Shown: positions 1-10,716, counted from the stretch's first letter. The stretch: DNA of 64,000 nt from Leptasterias polaris (GCA_037783415.1 JAZGTN010000150.1:1488001-1552000), one strand, 5' to 3'. Made by a program: numbers and translations. The notes: generated by a model from the sequence alone, not told the origin.

Positions 1-17
1 GGGCCACAAAAGATGCA

Positions 18-1159
18 TTGTGTGAAGTCAGTGAGGAAAAGAAGATGTTGGTGCAGAAATCAGAGGTTGAGAAAAAGAGAGTTGATGAGCTTGTAGTGGA
101 AGTAGAGAAGTTAAAAGCAGAAAAGAAGGTGAAAAGTAAGCAAATGAGAATTATGAAGGAAAGGGAAAATGACTTGAAGGTAGTTATGGAGAAGGTAAGA
201 ACTAAGAGTAGAAAGAGATTGAAGAAGTGTGGAGAATTGGCACGCCGATTGGCTGAAGTGGATGTAAGGATGAAGGAAGTAGTGAAATGTAAGGCAGAGA
301 AAGAATGTCAGTTGAGAGTAAAGCAGCTGAGGGAAGAGCATCAGTTGAGAGAAAAGGAGCTGAAGGAAGATCAACAGGAGCTGAGGGAAGAACTCTCTAA
401 GTGTAAAATGAGAGCAGCAGATGTGGTAGCCAAGGTACAGTGTGAGAGGAAGAAAAAGCTGAATGTGCAGAAACTGTTGTCAAAGAAAAGGGTTTATGCA
501 AGATAGTGTGAGTAGTTTGCGTAAAGAACTAAAGAATGTAAAAGAGGAATGCAAAAGCTGGATGAATGATACATTAGAGATTGAGGAGAATTTTGATGAT
601 AAAGTACAAGAGCGTGTGAATGAGTTTTTGAGTGGTGGATTATGTACTTTTAAGAATGGAATGTATCAGGATTGTATTCGTGAGATATATCAGGATTTAA
701 TGACAATGAATGTGGGTGCGAAGAATGTTGAGCATGTGATTCGAACTGTGTTGTCTAAGTTAACTACAATGGATGAGAAAGAGGTGAGACTGCCAAAAGA
801 GACGTTTGCAAAGACCATGTTGCTTGAAGCTCGAGCGTTAGCACAGATGCAATGTGTGTCCGAGGTAACCGGTAGTGATGGCTCTGTAACTTTGTGTACA
901 GATGCGACAACAAAGTGGGGCTATCACTATGGCACCTACATGTATGACATGTCATTGTCATCTGGGAAGATGCTAACGCTTGGGCTCCGACCAATGGTGT
1001 ACGGAAGTGCTGAGAATACATTGGATGGGTTTAAGGAGATTGTGGGTGATATTGTGAGATGTGCAAGAGAAGGAAATGAGGTTGACGAGATTGTGCGACA
1101 AATGAAGAATACTATGAGCGACAGGCATGCAGTGGAGAAGAAGTTCAATGGGATGTTAA
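18..1159 (+). pseudogene. Family-1 transposase-like gene, copy A, 5' half (split by piggyBac)
   Basis: Two overlapping frames read as one protein with a single frameshift near 480-500. The first part (18-506) is a lysine- and glutamate-rich coiled coil, probably beginning before the window. The second part (from about 463) carries the blocks LPKETFAKTMLLEARALAQM, LCTDATTKWGYHYGTYMYD and NTMSDRHAVEKKF. The frame is open up to a TTAA at 1156-1159, where the piggyBac element begins; the missing continuation resumes at 5216. The D in TDATT and the D in MSDR could be catalytic acids of an RNase H-like transposase, but that is inference. The same blocks recur in other copies in this window (12.1, 21.5, 40.6 and 44.3 kb), so it is a mobile or multicopy family. 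I do not know its superfamily name. It is broken by the frameshift and by the insertion. Confidence 0.65.
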
Positions 1160-1189
1160 CCCTAACAGACTAGGCCCTTGGGTAGACAT

Positions 1190-1315
1190 ACTGCCCAAAT
1201 CCTTCGATATCCTTCAGATTAAAGTTGTCATAAACCTAAAGTGCCCAAATCCTTCGATATCCTTCAACTTATTGTAAGTATACATATTAGCCCAAATCCT
1301 TCAAAATCCTTTTGA
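1190..1315. repeat. Left subterminal repeats of piggyBac
   Basis: Three copies of a motif of about 25 bp with the consensus GCCCAAATCCTTCGATATCC lie in this AT-rich stretch. The same motif, in the same orientation, recurs five times at the other end (about 4975-5170). They may be transposase-binding sites; that is inference. Confidence 0.7.
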
Positions 1316-1621
1316 GACAGAAGTTAGGGTGTCAACTTTGTGATTTACTTTAGGTGCTATGCTGGGGCCCTTGGTGTATGATATTTGATCAATTATGTGT
1401 TTTTGTTTCTTCTTTTTTTTGGGGGCTCAGTCAACAGATATTTTTATAGTGGAGTTCGTACCACCAGTTCGCCCACTCGGATTGCAAAATATCCTGATGT
1501 CATCATTGCCTTTTCTGTGTTTTATGTTTTATTTTTTGGTTTTTATTTTATTTTGGGGGGTTCTTTTTAACCCTTCTTCCTCCTACTTCTTGCTCTTGGC
1601 CTTCTATCTGTTCTTCGTCTC

Positions 1622-4218
1622 TCACTCCTTCTCTTTTTCCATCCTCTGTTTTTTCTCTTTCTGACTGTTCTTCTTCTTCTTCTCTTTCTTGTCTGTTTTC
1701 CCTCGTTTCTTCTCTGATGTCTGTTTGGAGCGCTCATTGGACGTGCTGGTGTCTGCTGCTGATGATGAGTCAGTCATGGCCTTGCTGGCATGCTCATGGA
1801 ATTTGATGAAGCAAGTTCCAGGACATAGGTTAAGCATGCACTGCTTGCATCCGAATCTAGTTGTCTTTATTCGTCCTGATGCAGTGACCCCGTTGTGACT
1901 GATGCACCATCTACATCTTTTGGGGTAGAGCCCTGGCATCTTTGACGAGATGTGGCCACCTATATTGTGATGAGCGACGGGTAAAGATGCCTTGCTCTGA
2001 CGGTGGCTTGAGCCGTCGGCATAGCCATCAATAAAGTCCATGGCCAAAGACAGGACGAATTGGCTGTGTGTGAGGGGCTTTGATGGTGCTGGCACATCAC
2101 TGACATCACTGTCCTCAGTTGACTGAGTATCAATGTGGTGATGCTGCTTGTAGGCAATATAGGCATTGACCCTTGCAATATCCAGTAGAAAGTAGAGGAT
2201 TTTTTTCCACCAATACTGAGACTTTCTTGAACACGTGTGATAGGCACGGAGTTGGTCGCTTCTGTCTACTCCGCCCATGTACTTGGTGTAGTCACACACC
2301 TGAGGATGAAAAAAAAGGAAATTTTTTAAAAACTTCCAATATAAATACAGCACACAATTCAATGTAAAGATAGCATCTGATAAAAAAAAATTACAAGGAA
2401 AATACATACCTGAGGGGGGGCAGCAATTGTCTTGGTTACTCTTCGGGCAGTGATGTCATCTGGTATCTTGCGGTTGAGGGTGTGGACATCCGGGTCACGC
2501 CAGCCTTGATGTGATGTAGACAGTGTCAGCATGACCCGGCTGTCCTTCCACGCTGTTACCACCATCTGGCCATTCTGCCGGCTATAGAAAGTGCCACGAG
2601 GAACTTTGGTCATGTTTTTCATGCGCTGTTTGTTTGGATTTTTGTTGGAGTTGGTTAGATCTTTAGGAAGTCCTCTACTGTTGCTCTTCACTGCGCCGGT
2701 GAGGTAGTTTTTTTTTGTTAAGAGCAGTTCAGCGAGTGGCACTGATGTATACAGCCTATCTGTATAAATATTGTGGTAGCGCCCAAGATGGTGCTTTGCA
2801 ACTTTCATGGCTATTGCTGTCATCTTTGTCGGCTTGTTACTCCATGGATGGACAATGAAGTTGAGGACGGCACCAGTTATGGACTCGGCAAGAACATAGA
2901 TTTTGAAACCAGCCCGGATCGGTTTCAGAGGCATGAAGAACTTCTTCACTGCTGACTTGAACCCTCGGTACTTGATCATGGCTTCATCGATGGTCAAATT
3001 TCGAGCTGCATTATACTTGTGGAGGCATTGCTGCCTCACACGCTCCCATATCGGCTCCAGTGGGTAGAGGGGGTGCCTTTTCTTGTATTTGTATTGGTGT
3101 GCCTTATCATAGTATGAAGGGTCTTTGTCGGGGTCGTTGCAAGCAAGATAGGTGTTTATTGTGTTGAACCGGTTCCTGGACATGGTTGAGGAGATGAGAT
3201 TGTTCCGGAGTCCTGGGTGGGTCGACCAGTAGTTTCTGTAGTTTGCCTGCTTTATCAGCCCCATCAGAATGTGTATTCCGAACCATGCCCGAATCTCCGC
3301 TAGGTTGGTCGTTTTTGTCCCAGCTTCCCTCATCTTTAGGTTGGTCCACTTAACGATCAGCAGCAGCAAACTCAGGGGAAAAAACTGGAAAAAATATTTG
3401 ATGGCTGAGCTCGAGCGTGTGAATGATGCACCTAGCGGGTTTTTCACTATGAACGACCGCACCATCACATTCTGCAAAGATCTTGTCCAGCCATGGTCAT
3501 CTGGGGGGTAGTTGCGTGCTTGAGCGATGGGAGGCTCTGGGTCGTTGTCTGACTCCGGCTCTACCACTCTTCTTCTTCTTCTTCTTTTGATATTTTCCTT
3601 TGGTGCCAGATGTCTCTTTCTTGTCTTCGGGGCTGGCTCGGGGATGTCACTGTCATCCTGTTCATCCTCTTCGTCTTTATCGGCCTTGTAGTCTTCTTCA
3701 TCATCCGAATCAGCGACGTCGGGATCTTCCCCATCTCCATCACCCCAATCATCGTGGCAAGGATCATCACCAACATCATGCTCACCATCACTTTCTTCAG
3801 CTACATGTAAGTCATCCTCATCATGACTTCCATCAAACCAGTCACTGCCAACACTGCTGTCAGTCTGCCGTGATGACTCGGCACACTGGTCTTCTGCCAT
3901 CATTTCTTCTACCGCCTGATCTATATACTCCTCATCACTCTCAGAGGAGCTGACAACTGCTCTGTATTTTTTCCCAAAGTGGACACCAGCAGCTTTGGCA
4001 CTCGTGTATACCACACTTCTCAGCTCCTGCTTTTGGGCATCAGCCTGACGCCGCAAAAAACCTTCATCTTTCTCCTTTGGTAGAGGTTCTTTTCCCCTTC
4101 CTTTCTTTTTGCTCACACCTTTTCTTGGTGTTCCTTTCCCCATGGCAGATCTTGTGAAAACATAAGACTCCTCTTGAGTTAAAGACTGTTGCAATGCTCT
4201 TGCTTCTCTCGATGACAT
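1622..4218 (-). CDS. piggyBac transposase, two exons
   Basis: Exon 1 is 4218..2410 and exon 2 is 2299..1622 on the minus strand, joined in phase 0 over a 110-bp intron (GTATGT donor, TTTCATCCTCAG acceptor). The product is 828 residues. The start is the ATG of MSSREARALQQ; the frame is open further upstream, but that stretch lies in the inverted repeat and is unlikely to be coding. Residues 1-250 are basic, then strongly acidic. The catalytic DDD triad of piggyBac is visible: D411 in IDEAMIKYRGF, D487 in IYTDRLYTS and D615 in YMGGVDRSDQLR, the last in exon 2. A C-terminal cysteine-rich domain (CRWC, CKQC, CPGTC with a following H) is present, then a Lys/Glu-rich tail. It is expected to cut and paste the element at TTAA. 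All key residues are kept, so it may be functional. Confidence 0.9.
1688..1754 (+). repeat. 67-bp inverted repeat inside piggyBac, left arm
   Basis: This arm equals the reverse complement of 4243-4309 with one mismatch in 67. It lies within the last coding part of the transposase (the tail reading SNERSKQTSEKKRGK), whereas its partner lies just upstream of the start codon. Confidence 0.9.
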
Positions 4219-4242
4219 GATTGCTAAAAGGTTGTCTGAAGT

Positions 4243-4309
4243 AGACACCAGCACGTCCAATGAGCGCTCCAAACAGACAGCAGAGAAGAAACGAGGGAAA
4301 ACAGACAAG
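4243..4309 (-). repeat. 67-bp inverted repeat inside piggyBac, right arm
   Basis: Partner of 1688-1754 (66 of 67 identical in inverted orientation). It sits 25 bp upstream of the transposase ATG, in the presumed 5' leader. Confidence 0.9.
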
Positions 4310-4532
4310 TAGGGGAGGAGTAGCAATCTACACTGATATTTATAGGAAATCAGCACTTAGTTATTACATAATTCTTCATTGATATTAAAAGCAATTCAAC
4401 TTTCATATTGTTGATACCCATTGACCTATATATCTGACTTAATTTGGCTTATTGTTATTGAAATCGACTTATTGTTATTGAAATCAATTTAGAATATTAC
4501 ATAACATTACCCTCAAAGAAATGGAAGTGCCT

Positions 4533-4825
4533 GTGCTGTATTATGGCTAGGACAATGGCTAGGACAATGGCTAGGACAATGCCCTAAATTCCAAACATTC
4601 CAAACGTGCTGTATTATGGCTAGGACAATGGCTAGGACAATGGCTAGGACAATGCCCTAAATTCCAAACATTCCAAACGTGCTGTATTATGGCTAGGACA
4701 ATGGCTAGGACAATGGCTAGGACAATGCCCTAAATTCCAAACATTCCAAACGTGCTGTATTATGGCTAGGACAATGGCTAGGACAATGGCTAGGACAATG
4801 CCCTAAATTCCAAACATTCCAAACA
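4533..4825. repeat. 73-bp minisatellite, four copies, inside piggyBac
   Basis: Copies start at 4533, 4606, 4679 and 4752. Each contains three 12-bp subrepeats (ATGGCTAGGACA) and then the AT-rich CCCTAAATTCCAAACATTCC. The copies are almost identical, so the expansion is recent. Short reading frames through it are artefacts. Confidence 0.95.
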
Positions 4826-4969
4826 TTACAATGGTGTGTGGTGGTGATACATGTACATGTACAATAAACCACAATAAACATCCAACAGCACTGACCAAGC
4901 AAACAGAAACACTTTAGTTGCCAATAATCAAACCAAAAAAATATGTCGGCTTTATTACAATCTCCACCC

Positions 4970-5172
4970 CTAAAAGCCCAAAACCTTCAGAATCCTATTT
5001 TGGCTAAGCTGCATAATACCTAAAACCTTCAAAATCCTCCTATGTAAAAACAGCCCGATAGCCCAAGTCCTGCAAAATCCTACCCTAACAAAAACTCATT
5101 TTAGCCCAAACCCTTCGAAATCCTCCTGTGTTGCAGATCCCTAATAGCCCAAATCCTTCGCAATCCTGCACT
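4970..5172. repeat. Right subterminal repeats of piggyBac
   Basis: Five diverged copies of AGCCCAAATCCTTCGCAATC-like motifs, spaced about 35-50 bp, in the same orientation as those at the left end of the element. Confidence 0.7.
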
Positions 5173-5215
5173 TTGGCAATGAGGATATTGTAGGACTTGG
5201 GTTCTTTAGGGTTAA

Positions 5216-5415
5216 AGGAGTATAGAGCGAGTATTTTGCCAAAGGTGGTTGAAGGCTGGGATGACATGAATGAGGATGAACGAGGTAGTATGAAAGTGAT
5301 GAATAATTTCTTCTGTGTTTGCCCAAATGATCACATTGTCTTCGATGGTGAACTCCGTGACAGCCTACATTGTCCCCAGTGTAAGGAGCAAAAGTTTTGG
5401 TATTTGAAAATTTGA
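5216..5415 (+). pseudogene. Family-1 transposase-like gene, copy A, continuation after piggyBac
   Basis: After the right-hand TTAA the frame reads KEYRASILPKVVEGWDDM and MKVMNNFFC, which fits the C-terminal side of the interrupted copy. Copy C at 44.8 kb has the matching block (LP-VV--W, RG-M--M--FF). From about 5320 the frame carries CPNDHIVFDGELRDSLHCPQ, a CPND...CPxC zinc-like pattern I associate with the N-terminus of CACTA/EnSpm (tnp2-type) transposases rather than with family 1. The end may therefore be a chimera or a nested fragment. The frame stops at 5415. Confidence 0.55.
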
Positions 5416-5515
5416 GCGGACCTCTCCCGTCCACCCTCCATTCCCCTAAGTGCACATTACCAAGCACCACAAAGGCTGAGCGCGCGCTCAGTTTCAACAC
5501 AATGCCGCCAGAAGA

Positions 5516-5773
5516 GGATGGTCCTCCACCATCCAAACAGGCAACTCCAACGTCATCGACAAGCTCCAGAGACAAATCAAAACTACAATAGTTGAAATTG
5601 CCCAGCGGCAATCCCGCCATTTGTCGACAAAGATCAGCCAAGTTACACAGGAACTACGTGGTGCTGTGACCAACAAGACGGACGATGTTTGCCAATATAT
5701 CTACAACATCGCCACTGTACTGCAATGGAAAACGTCGTCCTATACAAACAATATGTCATATATTTTTCATTAA
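5516..5773 (+). pseudogene. Possible coiled-coil coding fragment
   Basis: An open stretch without a convincing start reads as an amphipathic helix (VIDKLQRQIKTTIVEIAQRQ, then a conserved-looking TKISQVTQELRGAV) and ends at TAA. I do not recognise the family. It may be the leader of a retroelement or transposon. Confidence 0.2.
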
Positions 5774-6791
5774 TCACCATGGCTTGGGCAAAAGTGAGCA
5801 CAAGTGATGCATTGCTGGGAGTTTTTGATGACAATTCAGATGTGAGCGACGTATCCTCAGAAGAAGAGGAAGAGGCAAGTGGTGAGGCTAGCATGAATTT
5901 CTAGATCAAGTGCAAAATGGCTGTCACAAAGACAAAGATGGTGAGGTAAAGCCTGTCATAATGAGGTACTCCCAGCACCTGCAGCTGTCATCAAAATAAA
6001 GATGTCAATGCAAAACAGACTGCACTTTCAATAGATGTTCTTGTAGATCAAATGACTTATCCTGTATGAACCTTTTTCAATGGAGCACTTAATGCCACAA
6101 TGAAGCCTTTCAGGACCACATCGCTATGGATGAAAGTGATATGACAATAATTTGTCAATTAATTCTTGAACTTAAAGACTAACCATTTCATGGTAAATGG
6201 TGCTTTAGACCCCTTGCCACCGAAATAGTAGATTTAAAAAATCAATTATATCATGTATAAGCCATAATTTTGAAAAATAAAAACATTAAAAATTTTGCAT
6301 CCATTTTCATTAACCACAAGATAGGCGACGTGTTGACAAGATGGGTCAATGTTATTCTGCTTAGGTTCATTGCAACCTCCTCCCTAAGGAAATTTACTAC
6401 CAATGACTTTAGTCACTACTTCAAAATGGTGGAACATTTAGTTATTTTTAAAGTTTTAATGGCCAAACAAAGGAAAACCTTGAAAATATAAACCACTAAT
6501 GACGACACAATGATGACGACAATGACGAAAAGTATTTATATGTGTGGGAGAAAACTTCTGATGGGGAAAATCCACTTATTCAGAGATGGGGACCCAAATT
6601 CACATGCGAGGCTCTGGTTTGGGATTTGACCGTGATCCGCAGAAAGGGTGAAGGAAAGACGCAATACATCAACTTGAAAATTGTCGTTATTGTTTATAAT
6701 ATTTGTCGAAGACTACAATATTTGTCGAACACTAACAGTTGTGTGGCCTACACTTTGTTGATTTTTAACACTCTCACTTTTTTTTCTTCAG
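5774..6791. other. No supported gene; upstream of kinase-like exon
   Basis: AT-rich sequence with a short acidic frame (5813-5904, SDVSDVSSEEEEEASGE) that could be an exon end, and nothing else I can support. A pyrimidine tract ending TTCTTCAG closes the stretch as a splice acceptor at 6790-6791. Confidence 0.4.
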
Positions 6792-7135
6792 ATGACAACA
6801 TTGTCCTTTATCGGAGTTTGAATTACAGACCACAAATAATAGACTTCAGAAAAGCTACTCAATTAAAGACCACACAATCACTGACCAAGGGGAAATTGCC
6901 GAGTGTCAAAGAACAACTTATAAAGCGTCGCCGATACCCATGGATAGCTCCAGAGCTTGTCTCCAAAACGGAGATTCCATCCCAACAGACTGATGTGTAT
7001 TCCATGGGGTTCGTTGTAAATTGTGTTACCAGAAGGCAGCTGATACCTGTCTTGAAGAATGTAGAATTCATGATGAATTCTCATAGCTGTATGCCAGACT
7101 TGAATATCAGCCTGAGTATGGTCATGCTGATGTAG
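6792..7135 (+). pseudogene. Protein kinase-like C-lobe exon
   Basis: The exon starts after a good acceptor (TTTTTTTCTTCAG). It encodes a kinase activation-segment pattern: IIDFRKAT in the place of the DFG motif, RYPWIAPELV as the APE motif, and QTDVYSMGFV as the DxYSxG block. The glycine of DFG is arginine, and the catalytic loop (HRD) would lie in an upstream exon that I cannot find. After VYSMGFV the reading frame loses the family pattern and stops at 7135. It is therefore either a terminal exon of a pseudokinase or a pseudogene fragment. Confidence 0.5.
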
Positions 7136-7292
7136 TGTTACAAGAGTAACATTTGCTGGATGTTTTCAGGGGTCTGTTTTCTGTTTTAAGTCTGTTGTTA
7201 TATTTGTTTGTTTTAGATCAGCTTTGGGTCTGTTTCTATGTCTGTTTTCAGGGGTCTGTTTCTATGTCTATTTTCAAAGAATCATCTTTTCA

Positions 7293-7298
7293 AATAAA
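7293..7298 (+). promoter_or_regulatory. Possible polyadenylation signal AATAAA
   Basis: AATAAA lies 155 bp downstream of the kinase-like frame, in T-rich sequence. It could end that transcript. Confidence 0.3.
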
Positions 7299-7299
7299 G

Positions 7300-8790
7300 T
7301 CTTTGAACAGTAGGAAATTAGAACAGACAATCATTTTTTTTTCATCTTTAGGGTCATGGAGACCCATTGTTGAACCTTGTGTGAAACCACACCAAACCAA
7401 ATCCAGATGTTGGATTATACACAACCAGTACATGAGTAGATTAAATTGACACCAACAAGGAGGGTGGTTACTGAGTTACTGGTTGTGTCATAAGTAATAG
7501 GAGGTGATGACATTATTATATTTGGGAGATTATTGCACCACTATCTCGTAATATAATTTGTACATGAGTAATGGGAGTAATTTGTTATAAAAGGCAAGGA
7601 TTTTAGGAAACTGTACTCTTCATCATTGTTTTATATAATGTATGGTTAAGTCGTGTTTTAATAATAAATGGAGCATAAACTCTGCTGGAGAATCAATACA
7701 TGACGTATGGACAACAGTTATTGAAGCACTGTTTATGATTTTAAGTTAGAACTAGTGACTCAGTTGTAATACTTTGGAGATTTGTGGTCTACAACCGCAG
7801 GACGCAGCTTCAACGGATCTTTTTAAAATTCCACGCTACCAATTATAATTTTAACTACCGATTGCCCAACGCTCGCGTCACACTTCATTGTATGTTACAA
7901 TTCCTTCTTCAACAAGAAGGCGATACTGATACAAGAGACTACATGTATATGACAGCCCATAAGAACGAGGGCACGAGAAAGGAATTTAAGACAGAACGAG
8001 ACATGATCCTCTTCCTCAACCACTGGGAAAGCATCCTCATGCCAAATTAGCCAACATTCGAACTTCTACAAATTTGACCTATGTATAATCATCAACAAAC
8101 CTTACTTTTTCTCAGTGTCCAGCCTATGAAGTCTTATTACAGTCAGGGACTCCCAGATATCTGCAGATTTTTTTGTTCCCAACAGAACCCAAGAAGATGT
8201 TGACATCAAATCAAAGTCCATATAACAAGACTCAAAGATACTTAGTCCTTCTTACAAAATGGAAAGAAAGGAGAGACCCGCAGTAGAAAGAAAGTGCCAG
8301 AGCAATAAAAGATCAATTTTTGCACAATCTCTTTGTTCCTCCCTATTCCAACTATTCCAGGGGGAAACCCTCCCTCATACAAAGGTGAATTGTGGTATAT
8401 TGATGTCCCTGTTTTTCATGAAACATCAATCCAGATGAAGATGAAGTGGTCAGGAAAGTAACAGAGGAAAAAAAAGGCCAAGAGCCCTTTTCACACGAGA
8501 ACCGATTACAGATGACCATCGTTATGGGCGCCAGCTGTCTGTCCCAAAGGTTGTATGCGATATTGTGACAAACATTCACACGATCACACACATCGCGTTC
8601 CCAACGAACCTCGTTTTCGGGAGGGCGCTACGTATCGGGTCAAAGGTCATTGTTATTTATTTATCAGTTCGCTGGTGCTCTGCGTGGTCCCGTTTAATGT
8701 AACGTAACTGCGTTTAGGGTACCAACGATCGCTTTCTCAGCGCGCTATTTCTGCTTTTAACAGCGCCTCTCTATATACAGCTCTCTGAAA
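7300..8790. other. No confident gene
   Basis: Contains one open frame (7784-8050, 88 codons, charged, no recognised motif) and diverged repeat sequence. The stretch 8380-8450 resembles 28965-29040 (both have AAAGGTGAATTGTG and AGATGAAGATGAAGTG), so it is probably an old interspersed repeat. GC content rises from about 8600 towards the next exon, as in a promoter region. Confidence 0.4.
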
Positions 8791-9133
8791 ATGGACATAG
8801 ACGAAAGTATTTTGTTAGAAATAGCAAGTGGAAGAGCCAAATCCAAGCAAAGCACCAGTAAAAAGCGAACAAAAACAACGTGGTCGTATGATGACACCAT
8901 ACGATAAATCGAAATAATGAAATCTACCAGCGTCCAAAGGAAACTGGAAGGCATGGTCCACAAGGTGTGGAAAGACGTTGCAACACAGCTGGACAACGTG
9001 TACCCGGCAGAAAAGTGCCACGACAAGTGGTCATACCTAAAAAGGCGGTACAGGGAAATCCGGAGAAATAACAACAGTTCTGACCGTGGACGACAGACGT
9101 TCATGTACTACGAAGAAATGGACAGTGTTCTAG
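8791..9133 (+). pseudogene. Myb/SANT-like DNA-binding exon with one in-frame stop
   Basis: The ATG at 8791 begins MDIDESILLEIASGRAK; the frame continues with a basic linker (KSKQSTSKKRTKTTW) and then a helical Myb/SANT or MADF-like domain (VWKDVATQLD, CHDKWSYLKRRYREIRR, TFMYYEEMDSVLG). TAA at 8905-8907 interrupts the frame at codon 39, in the first helix. The domain is otherwise intact and ends at a GTTTGT donor at 9134. Such domains occur in trihelix-like regulators and as partners of Harbinger transposases. The stop could be a single mutation or a sequencing error. Confidence 0.5.
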
Positions 9134-10120
9134 GTTTGTTTACTAATAATAATGAGTTTTTACAATTGGAGACTTGTGAGTTAAAAGAAACTGGACTTTG
9201 GAAAATCGTATTGTTCATTTATTTTTAAAAATGTTAAACTACAGTTGGAAACAACAATAAAATTACAGGGTTTTTTTATCAACAGTTAATTTACGTACAG
9301 AGTTAATTTATTTCGTATTTTGTCACAAGTGACCAGTTATATCTTTGTATTTATGAGGCTATTCTTTTCCTGGAGATTGCTGGTTTTACCAGGTAAAGGT
9401 TGCCAGCCAAAATTCTCTGTGGAATTATGTTCCTCTTGTGACTGGTATCCTGCTTAATTTTGCTCAGCAGAAGTTTTGTAAGTGCCATTGTCTGCTTGAG
9501 CAGCTCTGTGAGCCCTGGCCTATTCTAATGAATTTAGGTAAAATTAACCCTAACCCTCCCATACCCTACAAATTCAAACAGGGCAAAGTGTTTAATTTTG
9601 TTAGGTTAAGTACAGTGAAGTTAGGATTGGGTGTTTGATTCTGTGGGATTGTGTATCCTTGCTGACAAGTAATGGTGTTGGAATTTGATTGAGTGGGTAT
9701 GGTGGATGTGTGAAATGTACATGTCTGGCATTGCTCTTTCCTCCATGGTCTAATGAGATAGTTGTTGGATTATGTTATGTTGGGTACTGTGTGATTTCAC
9801 TGATCAAATTTTTGCACATGCCAAGTGTACACACTCCAACAAAATCAAACAAAAAAAGCCTGTTGGAGTTTGTTAGGTTGTGTATCGTCCCCCTAAGATT
9901 GGGCACAGTTCCCATCTCATGGTAGTATAAGCTGTTGGAATGTGTTGGGTTAGGGGTGGATTCTAGTAAAAACGCTTTGGGAGTTAGGGTTAAAGCACCT
10001 CAAAAATGAACTGTGAGCGCAAAGCGCGAGTGTTTGCAAGCGTCTGCAATCTGGGGCATTCTATTTGGTGTTATCTTCATGATCTGAATTTCTAAAAATA
10101 CTTTTTTAATATATTTTTTG
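9134..10120. other. No supported gene
   Basis: AT-rich, probably intronic or intergenic. Short frames only. No motif or repeat that I can name. Confidence 0.4.
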
Positions 10121-10121
10121 C

Positions 10122-10201
10122 TATTATTATTATTATTATTTTTTTTTTTTTTTAATATACATGTATACTTCGGGGTGGGGGGGGGGGGGGGGGGGGGGGG
10201 G
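10122..10201. repeat. Microsatellite and poly-G tract
   Basis: (ATT)n and a T run, then after a short spacer a G tract of about 30 bases (10172-10201). The predicted short proteins on either strand are artefacts. Confidence 0.9.
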
Positions 10202-10383
10202 AGTAAAAAAAAACACAGAGAAATCACATCCTTGATTAAAAAAAGAGTTCCCTTCCCAACTGAGAAGAGAGACAAAGAGGCCTGTAGACAATGGACAAAA
10301 TAATTAATCAAGAAGATTCAAAGGGAAAAGATTGGCAACCGAATCTTTCAGGTAACAGTTGAGTTTGTTCAAACCACTTCCTT

Positions 10384-10716
10384 GACGGGGAACCATCAGT
10401 TCTCTAACCAGACCCAACAATAAACCTTGGCTATGATCTTCCTTCACATGCTTCAACATCTCAGAAGAAACTACCTGCCAGAACTGGGGATCCTCAAGCT
10501 AAAAGGAGGAGAAAATCTGTCACAGCACCATCTACAAGTACATCACCAGATGCAGAGTTTGTACAATCCACATCATCAACTAAACAAAAGCTTGTCTCTG
10601 ATGAACCCAGTTTGAAAAGAAAAGCTTTTACATTAGATCACGCTTATGTCTTTCATTGTAATTGCACAGCAGCTGCGAATGTCAAGGCTGTATTCAAAAA
10701 CAAAACATCATTGTAA
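10384..10716 (+). pseudogene. THAP-type transposase fragment (linker region)
   Basis: The frame reads DGEPSVL, stop at 10405, then NLGYDLPSHASTS, a basic QAKRRRKSVTAPSTST stretch and KRKAFTLDHAYV. This is the style of the segment that follows a THAP zinc finger (proline- and serine-rich, basic, then a DH-Y motif) in P-element- and Kolobok-related proteins. The THAP finger itself is not visible upstream. Coiled-coil sequence follows (10720-10830). It may belong to the Kolobok remnant at 12.5 kb. Confidence 0.35.

Larger units (their letters stand above)
1160..5211 (-). mobile_element. Complete piggyBac element with TTAA target duplication
   Basis: A 4052-bp element flanked by TTAA at 1156-1159 and 5212-5215. 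Both ends begin CCCTAA (left CCCTAACAGA, right reverse complement CCCTAAAGAA), which suits piggyBac, whose elements insert at TTAA. It encodes one transposase on the minus strand with a 110-bp intron and no disabling mutation that I can see. Both flanks belong to the same reading frame of the family-1 gene. Taking out the element together with one TTAA rejoins that frame without loss or gain, which fixes the boundaries independently of the terminal repeats. Internal features are subterminal repeats at both ends, a 67-bp inverted repeat and a 73-bp minisatellite. Confidence 0.9.

Noticed and set aside
1567..1570. TTAA followed by CCCTTC as an alternative piggyBac end
   Set aside because: It lies inside the element. 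The outer TTAA sites at 1156 and 5212 share CCCTAA ends and restore the flanking frame.
10000..10311. Frames with poly-Pro or poly-Gly
   Set aside because: Homopolymer G tract and microsatellite only.
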